Source: Siphonodentalium dalli (lineage: Eukaryota > Mollusca > Scaphopoda > Gadilida > Siphonodentaliidae). From it: 64,000 nucleotides of DNA. Below, in pieces: positions 46,846 to 57,621 of this stretch. The stretch is taken from the NCBI GenBank assembly GCA_032622095.1, contig CP136067.1, positions 73,622,705 to 73,686,704 on the forward strand, given 5' to 3'. How positions within the stretch are numbered: the first letter of the stretch is position 1; each line of letters starts with the position of its first letter. The notes under the pieces were generated by a model, which was given only the letters and a program-made list of their open reading frames with translations, searched no databases and was not told the DNA's origin. The position numbers and the translations under genes are program-made.

Positions 46846-46940
46846 ATACTGGGAGAGGAGGGTATTCTAAGTGATTTAGCACTTGTCCTCCAATCCCTTT
46901 TGTCATAAACTAATTTAATTTATGAACAAATAAAATATGT
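46846..46940 (+). other. LINE 3' untranslated region, distal part
   Basis: GGGAGAGGAGGG...TTAGCACTTGTCCTCCAATC aligns with the reverse complement of 48395-48460 and continues the LINE 3' region broken at 44,420. It ends in an AACAAATAAAATATG segment where a minus-strand LINE frame begins. Confidence 0.6.
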
Positions 46941-47102
46941 TTCTTTCATCCTAGCTACAGTTGGGAGTTCATTGTTGTCTGAAATAAGGTCATTCACAAA
47001 TATCACGCCTTTGCGCTTCCATTCCTGTATATCAATTGAGAATTGACTTATCTTAGTATTATCGTTGTTCCATAAAGTATTTGAGATTAGATGTGAATTT
47101 TT
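46941..47102 (-). pseudogene. LINE (L1/Tx1-like) ORF2 fragment, distal part
   Basis: Minus-strand translation reads NSHLISNTLWNNDNTKIS, then DIQEWKRKGVIFVNDLISDN. The pattern 'PLWxNxxI ... W...KGI.....DL' follows the RT thumb in L1/Tx1-type ORF2. It continues the frame that stops at 49,152 on the other side of the 47,103-49,151 insertion. Confidence 0.72.
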
Positions 47103-49151
47103 ACCGAGTCGTTGTCTTGTGGGAATCCGGATTCAGAATCTGGATTCAGATTACAGATTAGACCCCGTACGACTTGGTTCGGTAAACGAACAGACCAGAA
47201 ATTGGCAAAATCAGTAAACGAACAGAAGACCGTAATCTCAATCTCGTGGTAATCCAGATTCGGATTCCGATTACGGACTCAAATGTTCGTAATGTAAACA
47301 AACCGAGATTTCGCCACCTCGGAGTTTAAAAACACAATAAAACATAAGAATCCGTCTCTTGTGTACCAATTATTGCAGAATATAAACGATCTATATCAAA
47401 GAATTTTAAATGCGGAGACAAATTTGTTTTATCGAATGCAAACTGGGAGAATATTACTGAAATTAGCCAAATAATAACGCTATTGATAGTAACGCTGGGG
47501 GAGCACTTCGGTTGATGGCGAAGCAAATCATTGTCGATTTTATTGTCACTTTCATATGTCCATTTCATAATTCCATCCATAAAATACCGCCCGAACGTAT
47601 GTCGATTTCAAATTCGGCGGATACGTCACCATTGATCGAATTCATGTGAACCTGCATGGATATGTCTTCTGCTGTGTTCGTTGTTATAATGTTTCTTCTT
47701 ATTCAAGAAATAGTAGGATTATATTATATCGATGGATTATAAGATACACGTGTGTACTATCTAGTCTTATAGCAATTTCATGTTTAAAATGTTTTGTTTC
47801 GTTAAATGCAGTCGTTTTGCACAATAGTCTGTGTATAGACAACAAACACAGGCATTTTTTGGCCAACGTGCTGTACAATAGTTGGAAAATAAAGCTTTGC
47901 TCATGAAGCTAATGTTGTGGTCTTGTGATCGCAGGTGAACTGCATCTCCCAATCGCACAAACAAAAATGTTAAGCTTATTCTACGATCTCAGGACTATAT
48001 AGTGGAAATGTCAGTCAACCCACACGTACAAGTTTTAGGGACGTGGCTAGAGGTTTCCTCAAATTTCCTACCAACTGCACCCCCCCCCCCCCCCCCCATT
48101 GAACCAAACATCAATCTCACAGGTTCGCAGAATTCCATTTCCACCCCTTGGAAATTGCCAACCTGACACATACTTAGATTGGAAAATTACCAACTTTTAC
48201 TTGTTGAAAAAATCAAACAATGAGAACAATTCCAACCTATATATGGTGTCAAATTAATGTCCAACTAATGTTGTGTCATGCATGAAATTTCCAACTGCTG
48301 GAAATGTACCAAAGTTTAGTTTAAACATATTTATTTCAAATATTTGTCAAATTTAGATAACACATGATATATGACACATACATTTGTTTATACATACAAT
48401 GGGATTGGAGGACAAGTGCTGACTCACTGAATGGTACCCCCTCTCCCATATGGTATTACACTGAAAAAATAAATAATTAGTAATGGCAAAGCAACATGAC
48501 TACCAAAACAAGTTGAACATATATACAGATCACCGGTTACCCCATCTCCCGAGTTAGTCATAAGTTTGTATATGTATTTATTTAAAATCGGGTTTGTTTG
48601 TTGCGTTTGCCGGCTTGTACGTATCATTATTTGGAACAGTTAGTCAAAAGAATCCTGATTTTTCCTCACGTATGAATGACTGCACAGCTAAGCAAATTGT
48701 ACTATGTTCGGGGGGGGGGTCGAGACACTCAACCAACCCCTGTCACACGTCCCTGTGCAACTGACAAGTTTCGTGTGTTCTTTACAACATCTTCGGAATT
48801 TGATTCAGGAGGCCTAGAGCTGTTAGAATTAAATGCTTGCCCTCATCAATAAACACACTTTAACTTGAAAAAAAGATGCGATTAAGTCGGATTGGCAGCA
48901 AATTATGTGCCGTGTATACACGCATAGAAGAAAAGCACGACTTTCACAACAAACGTGAACTTTATAAATATAAGATACAAATGATACTTGTGTCAAATAC
49001 ATGAGCCATGTTTGACGCTGGGAGAACATTAAACATAGTTTCGGAGACCACGTGGATTTCAAAATCTGACCTAGAATCGGGAATTAGCCCCGTCCCCGTA
49101 ATCGGCTTTGGATTCTGAATCCGGATTCCCACGAGATAACGACTCTGGGTA
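47103..49151. mobile_element. ~2.05-kb inverted-repeat insertion splitting a LINE
   Basis: The left end ACCGAGTCGTTGTCTTGTGG then GAATCCGGATTCAGAATC matches the inverse of the right end (GATTCTGAATCCGGATTCCC then ACGAGATAACGACTCTGGGT). The flanking sequence on both sides is one L1/Tx1-like LINE read on the minus strand, so the repeats mark an insertion. A further set of GGATTCAGATTACAGATTA / GGATTCCGATTACGGACTC copies lies at 47150-47290. The core contains a reversed LINE 3' end (48310-48480) and a C-run. No transposase and no clear target duplication were seen. Confidence 0.65.
48310..48480 (-). other. LINE 3' end copy (paralogous empty site)
   Basis: Reverse complement reads TTTTCAGTGTAATACCATAT, GGGAGAGGGGG, then GTCAGCACTTGTCCTCCAAT. 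It aligns end to end with 44399-44420 plus 46846-46905, without the intervening 2.4-kb foldback element. It ends in an AATAAATATG segment. This is another copy of the LINE whose frame lies at 43495-44091. Confidence 0.75.
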
Positions 49152-49705
49152 GCTTCTTGAGTAAGTTTTTCCAAGCCGCTATGACGTCACACCAAAATGG
49201 GTTTATGATCGATTCCAGGTATTTTGCACCGTATGTGAGAAATAGTGGATCAGATATATATTTCGGGGGCAATACTTATCCATTTTGCGTGTTTTGTATT
49301 AAATCTCCTGAGCCAGATTATTTTTAGAGCTTCGATAAATTCTTTAATTTTTGTCATTTTTAGGCCGCCTTGTTGATATTTTTTGCACATTTGTGAACGT
49401 TTAATTCGGTCTCGTTTCCCGTTCCAGATAAACATGAACAAAATGGTATTTATTTCGTCAATAACATTTTGGGTGGGATTTGGAAGAGATTGGAATAGAT
49501 GGACTAATTTTGGAATTATGGTCGATTTGATGATTACAATACGACCCAGTGGAGTTAACTTGAAGGCTCTATGCTTCCATTTTTCAATTCCAGCTTTCAT
49601 TTCGATAAGTTTGTTTCCAAAATTGATGGTATGCAATTGTGATAAATCTGTAATGTATGTTATTCCCAGCAATTTGAGTTGTTTTCTTACACGAACATGT
49701 CGCAA
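49152..49705 (-). pseudogene. LINE (L1/Tx1-like) ORF2 fragment, proximal part
   Basis: The minus strand encodes KLLGITYITDLSQLHTINFG, KWKHRAFKLTPLGRIVIIKS, LFQSLPNPTQNVIDEINTIL, FMFIWNGKRDRIKRSQM and GGLKMTKIKEFIEALKIIWL, then in a neighbouring frame ESIINPFWCDVIAAWKNLL. 'W..R.LTPLGRI.IIKS ... LP.P ... F.W.GK..RIKR ... GGL.M' is characteristic of the RT thumb and connection region of L1/Tx1-type LINEs. The catalytic domain is missing (5' truncation near 49,720). The frame resumes at 47,102 beyond an insertion. Confidence 0.87.
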
Positions 49706-49723
49706 TCTACCAGCTATCTACTT

Positions 49724-49925
49724 CAATTTTTGAGTTCACGCCCTTGAGCATTTCCTAGAATCCAAGATAGCCTCCAACATGGTCGATGTTTTACAAAATA
49801 TGTTTTAATCCATTTTTTTTGGAGACAATGTGTTTTATAATGAATACAAATGTATACATTATTGGGATGCTATTACATTGTACTACATTCTACAGGAAAA
49901 ATTAGTTCTCCAATAGCAAGATGGC
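49724..49925 (+). repeat. Dispersed repeat, copy 2 (first copy at 41.7 kb)
   Basis: Direct repeat of 41691-41880. It begins at the truncated end of the minus-strand LINE. The AAGATGGC motif is here AAGATAGC, and a further CAAGATGGCTGCC lies at 49917-49929. Confidence 0.9.
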
Positions 49926-50699
49926 TGCCTAAATGGTGACCTGAATTTGAAAATAGACACATTTTCACTCATATCTTCGATATCAGTTTCTACTGTTTGG
50001 AACTGACGATAAATTGTTGTTTGTTTCCCATATTATTCATGGCCTACGTTATTTGGGCAGTGAAATTTGTTGATCATTTGTTTTCAGCTACTTCCAATCC
50101 CTAAATTGTTTTTGTTTTAAAGAATGTAGTATCATATATCATTGAAAACTCACTTTCGGTTTATAGTCATATTTTAATAGATAACAGATCTGAAGGTGTT
50201 AAACCAGTGGAAGTATTACCGACATAATGCAATCTCATTAGGGCCTGAAATGGTTCTTTGGTTTATGATGGCAGTCAAAATGGTGGCAAATTTATAGAAA
50301 ATTATATGTTTCGTCCTTATTCGTTTAGATGTTGTTGTTGTTATTGATGATGCGTAAAGTTGACTAATCTATATTGGGGACATTACACTCGTTATTTCGT
50401 TTGTCTCAGTCCATTTCAATCCCATAACAAATTTATCTTGGTATAACTTGGTGTTTCTAGCCATATGAAACAAACCCGAACTGAGGGAGTTAAGCACAGA
50501 CTATTATTGCCTATACCATTCAATCTCATTGGTGCTTGAAACTATTGAAAATCTGATATATAATCAAGCATAACAGTCAAAATGGCGGCAAATGTATCAA
50601 AAGTGTTAGCTTGGTGACACACACTTGAACAAATTTTGTAATAGCTAAATTTATTGTTCAAAATGGCTGCCAAAATCAGTATTTAGCCTTATACGACTG
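49926..50699. other. Non-coding stretch with ATGGC motifs
   Basis: Several AAAATGGTGGCAAA / AAAATGGCGGCAAA / AAAATGGCTGCC motifs (near 50278, 50580, 50661) recur at irregular spacing, suggesting a decayed member of the AAGATGGC repeat group. No gene seen. Confidence 0.5.
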
Positions 50700-51612
50700 A
50701 GACATTTATGTACATAAGCAGTGAGGCAAATGTTGACGCTGTTGATCGACGACTCAATGATAGACGTCGCTGAGTGGAAGGACAAAGGCATAATATTCAT
50801 AAATGATATGTTCACCGAAGACAATAAGCTACATTCCATCGAAACTCTTACAACTAAGAACAACATCACCACAAACTTTATCACTTTACACGGCTTAAAT
50901 AGAAAAATTAATAGGTTATTAAAACGGACCGATCAAACACTATCGTCAGGGTTCAAAATCCAATCGTTCCTGAAAATATAGTATCACTACTTCAAACTGA
51001 GCGAGGTTGCAGAATTTTTTACGATGAATTCGTAAAAGCGACTAAATAGGACAATCATCGTCGCAAATGAAATGGGAAAATGAATTAAGGTGTTCCCTTC
51101 ACTGGAAACATATATTTTCATCACCCTTCAAACTATTAGTCGACACAAAACTACGCTGGTTTCAATACCGAATACTGACTAGAATTATAGGCACGGACAG
51201 ACTTTTGAACATAATGCGAATTCGGTCAGATGGTCTATGTCTCAGATGTAACGTCGCAAATGAATCAATTTCGCATATTTTCGTTGACTGTCCATTTGTA
51301 AGAACGTTTGTAAATACCACTCAGGCCTGGCTAGATCGCTATCAACTGGGCATCTCGCTTTCTCTGAAAATCATTCTTTTTGGGATTGGTGCTCACAATA
51401 AAAACAACAAACTAAACTTTCTTATGCTATCAATTCTGAAATATTATATGTATAAAACAAAATTTAACCCCGACGAACTCTCTCTGAAATTACTCATTCG
51501 AGAATTTGAATTACGATATAAGTCGTATCGATATATTGCACTAAACTCCGACGATCTGAACCATTTCCAACTCGAGTGGGGGGACCTAATGAAAGCCATG
51601 CAACAACAATAG
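50700..51612 (+). pseudogene. LINE (L1/Tx1-like) ORF2 C-terminal fragment
   Basis: First frame (50721-50981): VAEWKDKGIIFINDMFTEDN and NFITLHGLNRKINRLL. After a frame change, VSLLQTERGCRIFYDEFVK, and then the frame 51067-51612 with WENELRCSLHWKHIF, KLRWFQYRILTRIIGTDRLL and the zinc-finger-like LCLRCNVANESISHIFVDCP (C-x2-C ... H-x4-C). This is the classic C-terminal half of an L1/Tx1-type ORF2, with a stop at 51610-51612. At least one frameshift and an internal stop near 51,050 make it inactive. A foldback element begins 8 bp after the stop. Confidence 0.87.
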
Positions 51613-51633
51613 GGCACACGGTTACGTAGCGAT

Positions 51634-51836
51634 TCTCCGAAGACCCATAACTCCGAAGGTCCGATTCTCCGACGCCCCGATTCTCCGAAAGCCCATAACT
51701 CCGAAGTCCCGATTCTCCGAAATCCCATAACTCCGAAGACCCATAACTCCGAAAGCCCATAACTCCGAACGCCCATAACTCCGAAGGTCTATAACTCAGA
51801 AGGGCCGATTCTCCGAAGTTCCGATTCTCCGAAGAT
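51634..51836 (-). repeat. 16-bp minisatellite, left arm
   Basis: Units read CCGATTCTCCGAAGAC or CCCATAACTCCGAAGG, i.e. the complement of TTCGGAGAATCGG and TTCGGAGTTATGGG. Two unit types are mixed. Confidence 0.92.
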
Positions 51837-51871
51837 CATGTTTTATCGCTTATTAAATAGTGTACAGTCCA

Positions 51872-52490
51872 GTGGCGGAGTCAATGGGGCCCTAGGGAAG
51901 ACCGCCCCCCAAAATCATTGATCAAATTGACGTCTGGCGTACGGGTCCAAAATGGGTGGATCCGGCGTACGAAAAGGGGGGAAGGGGCCCTCATATATTG
52001 GAAACGTTAACTATGTATTATAATAAGGTGATATATACACCATCAGTAGTGTGCGACAAGCCTTAATTTTCCACAGAATGCTTAAATTTATGTAAGAAAT
52101 ACAATTATTTTGCAACAATGTACGTCTTAATACAATTAATATGATTAAACTGTGCACATCCGACTGCATTGGGGTGATTTGATGTAATCAAGTTCATTTT
52201 ATATATGAAAAAGGACAAGTTCTTCCCCGTTCACCCCTGTACATTTTACTCTGGCATCTCATGGGCCAACGTAACGTTATAGTATATGGTGTATAGTCAG
52301 TGGCGGGCCAGGATTCCCATTTAGGTGGGGACAGTAGGAAAAGTTTGAATATTTTGATGCCCCATGAACGATTTCCGGGCGTTTACATGACATTGGACAT
52401 GTTTTGGTGGGGGCCCATATTGTCTGAAATAGCAAGTAGAGGTTTAATGGGGGCAGTAGGAATTTTGGGACCCCTTGGCTTCGCCACTGG
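51872..52490. mobile_element. Inner hAT-like non-autonomous sequence
   Basis: CAGTGGCGGAGTCAATGGGG at 51872 and, inverted from 52490, CAGTGGCGAAGCCAAGGGGT are an inverted pair of the CAGTGGCGGA type I know from hAT family ends. A second CAGTGGCGGGCCAGGATTCC starts at 52298, so two related elements may be merged. The immediately flanking 10 bp are inverted, not direct, repeats, so a hAT target duplication is not demonstrated. Confidence 0.5.
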
Positions 52491-52540
52491 ACTGTACACT
52501 ATTTAGTAAACGATAATACCCCGATAAAACAAAATCTTCG

Positions 52541-52855
52541 GAGAATCGGACCTTCGGAGAATCGGACCTTCGGAGTTATGGGCCGTTGGAGAATCGGGCC
52601 TTCGGAGTTATAGGTCTTCGGAGAATCGGCCCTTCGGAGTTATAGGTCTTCGGAGTTATAGGTCTTCGGAGAATCGGCCCTTCGGAGTTATGGGCTTTCG
52701 GAGAATCGGATTTTCGGAGTTATGGGCCGTCGGAGAATCGGGTCTTCGGGGTTGTGGGCCGTTGGGGAATCGGGTCTTCGGGGTTGTGGGCCGTCGGGGA
52801 ATCGGGTCTTCGGAGTTGTGGGCCTTCGTATTAATAGGTCTTCGGAGAATCGGTT
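52541..52855 (+). repeat. 16-bp minisatellite, right arm
   Basis: About nineteen 16-bp units alternate irregularly between TTCGGAGAATCGGACC and TTCGGAGTTATGGGCC types, with local stretches of TTCGGGGTTGTGGGCC. Longer than the left arm. Confidence 0.93.
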
Positions 52856-52871
52856 TGACACCAGGGCACAC

Positions 52872-55381
52872 ACATAAAAAAAAACTTAGCAGGGAACATA
52901 ATTATCTTGAATAGTAAATAGTCCGATTTTACAATCCAAAGTTCATGAACAAATTTGAGACAGAATATAACTGGCATAAATAAAAAATATATACATCGTC
53001 ATTGCCTTTTGCTGTAGCTAATATCGAGATAAATTAAGATTAACTTTAAAACAATGATTCAGTCACTCATTGGTCCGAATTCTCTTGGGTCGTCTTTGCA
53101 TGGGGCCAATTTAAAAACTCTTTTATTCATGAATATTGCCTATTCTGTGAAAGTGACTTCTCTGATCGGTAGGTCTGGATATTCAACGTGTGCACAATGT
53201 TGCACACGGACACGGGTATCTATGGAGCTATTTTACATGTACATAGGCTCACTATCGATGATGTGACTAGCATACATGTAGTGACATCTCTGGTCATGCA
53301 TGATATTATATATATATATATATCCCCCACCATTCCCGTCTATATTTGCAATCGTTGTTATCAGATATTGTTCTGTAAATAAATGTGTAATATAATAAAA
53401 AAAAAAATTTAAATAAAAAAACAAACAAACAAACATAGAAGCAATGCCTCTGTCCTGGAATTAAATCATCATCAAATAGCTTGAATATTACGGAAATAAA
53501 AAATAATTATGGTCATACTTCAACAAAATCTGGCTGTGGGAATGGTGTAGTATTAGTCAACTGAAACAACCAAACAAATACTCAACAATAAATTAGCTTT
53601 TTCTGGTGACATTCTTGTTTATGCTAAATAGTTCATAGAAAGCTGTACTTACTACCGAGTAATGCTAGGTGGTTGATGATTGCTCACATTTGAGCGTTTT
53701 CAGAACATTGAGATAGCACCAAACATAATCATCCCATCATAATTAACTATCACCAGCCCTCGAAGTAGAAACGACCGAACTTGAAGGACATGTGATTTGA
53801 TTTTTTTTCTTGAATCTGCGCTCTAGTCTTCTTGGGTCTGATATGTCCCACCAAATGCATGGATTTGTTGAGTTCTGTGGAGAGTTATTTTCATATCTAT
53901 GCAGTACGCATGTGTCTACACCCAGTGTGGTCTACTGGTTCGGAAAATATAATTTACCATAACCATGTTATATATATAGTGGAGACTGGGTCCAACTGTG
54001 GTGATACTTGTTTTGCCAGGTCATATAGTAATATATGCAATGGCCATGAAAACCCTGTATATGAAAATCATGTTGAATCTTCAAAGTTGCCAGCTTTCTC
54101 CTGGTATTTTTTTTTATATCTACCGAGATATTTGATAACTGGACGCGGGGCAATAAAATTAAATACCATCATTTAGTCAGGAACAAAGATCATGGACAGA
54201 GGTTCAGATATGAACACAACAAAAGGCATCTACACTTAGAATAAAAATAAAAGTCATAGAAGTGCATTCGCTCCTAAACCAAAAGTCTCATTCCGGCAAT
54301 TTTATCCATCACCACCTATCGTTGAGTATTACAATATACTACCAGAGTGGAGCTAAGCATTTGGTTTCAGCGTCATAATTATTATTGTGACCACAATTGA
54401 TTTAGCTCACCCCAATTTGGGATTTGCCTGAGCGAACAACTGATTCAGAGAAACTGATATCCTAGCCTACTCCTGTGTATCTTCAAGTTTATTCCACCAT
54501 GACCCGATTTTCTCCGCAAATATTGCTTACAAGCAACAATTGTCTTGAGCATACTTTGAAATCACTCAACCGCTAGCGATCGTCATTAATCGCCAATGTG
54601 TGATTTCTATTTCACTGAATAGTCCAAATTTGCACACTTCAGCGACTAGAGCTAACCTTTATTCAACTAACTGTGTGCTACGTTTCAGCCAACAGTTTGA
54701 GAATTAACCAGTTGCCAATATTTTGACCATTTTGAGATCGGGTCATTCATTATATGTGTTATATTCATTGGGAAATTTTCGTCTTCAAAATGTCGCGGAA
54801 ATACCATTGCATTCAGACTCTTGCTCTATGTGAGTTCACAAGGTATAGAGATTGGTACACGTACAACTAGGATTTGTGGCATCCCCTCTAACGAATATTT
54901 CACACGGATAGTATATTGTTCTTCATCGAAGAAGAGGCTGTTTAATAAATGCTAGTTTAGTGTCATATGGTCAACGATACCCAGTATACGCTAATATCTA
55001 AACTCACACAAGGTCAGATGCTGTCAACCGAACGTGTGTGAGTGATAATTGAATGTCATGATAGCACCGTTACATTGTATCGGCAGCCCAATGTATCTTC
55101 CTTTGATGATGCTGTGATCAAATTACCTTCGTGATCTACTAGGGCATGGCAACATTTTATGTTGTACAACTTTTGAAACTCTGGAAATATCCTTTTCAAT
55201 TAGTCTGAGACTTACTCATATTGTGTTATCATTGCCAACAAGACATGTATGACAAAATTGCTGTGTACATATAGGTTAATCTTAACCACGTCAGTATGCG
55301 CCGATCATATTATCGTCACACACTGAGTGTGCATTCTCCACATAGTTGAGGTCAAGGTACTAAATTATACAAAGGTTGTAT
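52872..55381. other. Stretch without a recognisable gene
   Basis: Begins with an A-run. A (TA)n tract lies at 53306-53322 and A-rich low complexity at 53396-53436. The 114-codon frame at 53832-54176 overlaps an antisense frame and resembles nothing known. No splice-supported gene seen. Confidence 0.4.
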
Positions 55382-55390
55382 CTTGAATAC

Positions 55391-56322
55391 TAGTCCCAGT
55401 CTTCTTGTACTAAAACCAGCTAAGATATTGGGATGGCGATTTGCTGTTTTTAGTCCCAGCCCGCTTGCATACCAATCCTATCACACGAGTTACGCCCACG
55501 ATCTGTGGCGGGAATCTGTGGTGTATTTTACTCGATTTACCTAATGAATCAATACATGATGCTATATACATCGGAAAGAGAGACATATCATGGTCATAAT
55601 GGTGTATAATAATCTAACTTTCATGTTAAATTACGCATAGAATATTCCGGTTGATTGTCACCAACATCGCTGTTTTTTCTGTTTGTTTACTTAACTGAAA
55701 GCCGAACTCAGGTTCCGAAGAACTTCGGCATTGTCCGGTGTTTGTTTTGGCCGAGACGAATTTCGATACAAACAAAATGGCGGCCCCCATGATATTCTAA
55801 TGGTCATTGTGTTTACACTGTTTTAAACTGTGAGATGGTTATAATTCCCGTAATTTATTTAATGTATTACATTTATATCTTCAATATGTATTTAATCTAT
55901 GTAATAATTTATTTATTGTCACGTATAATTACGATTACAATGGAGAATTCATCGTGCGTGGTTGATTGAAAATCTACGGAATATTTTCACCGGAAAATGC
56001 CGAACGCAGTTCGCAAGGTCAACTGAGTTCGCATACTTTAAAAAATATGTAAACACTGCGGCAAAAGTTTCTTTTCACATTAAATTACCGCTTTCAATTC
56101 ACAACCGATGTGGGTTTCAGATCAAATATCATGTCTTCTGCGGAAACTATCCGTTTATTGTAGCAATTGTGATATTTTATTTCATATAATTGTGGTTTTA
56201 TTTGAGCGGGTCACTAACGATTAACTCGTGTCAAAGGAGACCATGGGCCTGGAACTCGGACTAAAGACCGGCACCTCCATCCCAATATCTTAGCCGGTTT
56301 TAGTACGAGAAGACTTGGACTA
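55391..56322. mobile_element. 932-bp inverted-repeat element with perfect 9-bp TSD
   Basis: The left end TAGTCCCAGTCTTCTTGTAC then TAAAACCAGCTAAGATATTG mirrors the right end (inverse reads TAGTCCAAGTCTTCTCGTAC then TAAAACCGGCTAAGATATTG). CTTGAATAC flanks it exactly (55382-55390 and 56323-56331). A TTGGGATGG block extends the match. The core is AT-rich with partial inner inverted similarity and an ACAAAATGGCGGC motif at 55784. Non-coding; a Mutator-like origin is likely from the duplication length. Confidence 0.9.
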
Positions 56323-56331
56323 CTTGAATAC

Positions 56332-57091
56332 ATGAAATATAGCGATGGAGTCTCTGGTCTTCTACAATATATATCTCACAACGTATGGGCATTTAATTTC
56401 CCATGTTCATATTGACTTCTATTGTGTCCTATTTAAGTATTTCTTTTTAATGTATCTAATGCACATTAGCCAATTCCATTCATCTATGGGTCATGACATG
56501 CAAGCGCATAATGACAAAACATATAATTTTCTATACATTTTCTGACATTTTGACTGCCATAATAAGCCATAGTAACCGTTTCAGGCCATAATGAGATTGC
56601 ATTTTATAGGCAATACCCACACTCGCTTAATGGACCGTTTGCGACTAGCAGAGTTATCGTCGATGGCCGGGATTACCTCCCCTGACTAGTAGGTATATTC
56701 TCAGCGGTACTAATGAAACGGCCGCTTATTCACACCAAGACAAGCGGTCAGTCGGGAAAACTACATCGCGACTCTCTTTTAACCTCATATATTTGCAAAA
56801 TAACTATCTATGAGCTAGCTATATGCACCTTCTACCAAGTGAACATTTACGAGCTGACTCCTGTGCATTTTTCTCCCAAACTGATAGAAATACCCAAAGA
56901 TAACATATATAGGACAACAAAGTATAATGCATGTGCCCGAACACAGTTAGTTCCTTGTGCATAAAATGGGAATAAATTGTTGGAGGTTTTCTGGTTTACC
57001 GAACTATCAGAACCTGATAACCGTGTCAGAAGGATTGAAATAAATAAGCTTGCTTCCACCATGTTCCGGCCGAAAACTCCAATGAATTACG
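56332..57091. other. Stretch without a recognisable gene
   Basis: Open frames at 56345-56545, 56713-56964 and 56977-57258 are short, overlap antisense frames and resemble nothing known. Confidence 0.4.
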
Positions 57092-57191
57092 ATTACGGAG
57101 TTTATGGATTTATGCTATCCATTATGCACGATGATAACGTTATTACGGAGTTTATGGATTTATGCTATCCATTATGCACGATGATAACGTT
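57092..57191 (+). repeat. Perfect 50-bp tandem duplication
   Basis: ATTACGGAGTTTATGGATTT followed by ATGCTATCCATTATGCACG and ATGATAACGTT is repeated exactly once. Identity suggests a recent event. Confidence 0.92.
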
Positions 57192-57621
57192 TTTATTGTG
57201 TTCGTTTGGTTTTATTTTGTCATTGTTTCATCGTCCATTGTGCATATGGGTACAATGACTTTTACATTGCCACTAATCAGGCCAACAAAGAGCATCTCTT
57301 CTTTTAGGGATTTGTATTCATGAATATATTTATTAAAGCAACATATGTGTGGCTAACATGCCTATACAAGAAAACCATAATAAGAAATGGTAACGCCATC
57401 AAGATCATATTATTAGCCATAAATATAATATAAATAAAAGGTCGCAGACCACATGTCCCCCGACTGGAGTGGTAAACTTCATGATTGGATTTGTTAGAAG
57501 GATACTATTTGCACCAATGTTATACAATATATAGATGTTGCAAACCACCGCAAAATTTCTTGGACAAAACAACCCGATGAACAAACGCATGCAAACGCGA
57601 AAAAAATGATATTTTTGTATT

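Larger units (their letters stand above)
51620..52862. mobile_element. 1,243-bp foldback element with 16-bp arms and perfect 9-bp TSD
   Basis: AGGGCACAC flanks it exactly (51611-51619 and 52863-52871). Outer ends are GGTTACGTAGCGATTCTCCG and, inverted, GGTGTCAAACCGATTCTCCG. Arms are 16-bp minisatellites: left 51634-51836 in reverse orientation, right 52541-52855 forward. Inside the arms is a second inverted pair, TTAAATAGTGTACAGTCCAG versus CTGGACTGTACACTATTTAG inverted, and inside that CAGTGGCGGA / TTCGCCACTG, which resembles hAT-type termini. The structure is therefore nested or composite. It is non-coding and inserted at the end of a LINE frame. Confidence 0.9.

Noticed and set aside
51862-52500. 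8-bp hAT target duplication around the inner CAGTGGCGGA ends
   Set aside because: The flanking bases are inverted (GTGTACAGTC / GACTGTACAC), not direct, repeats.
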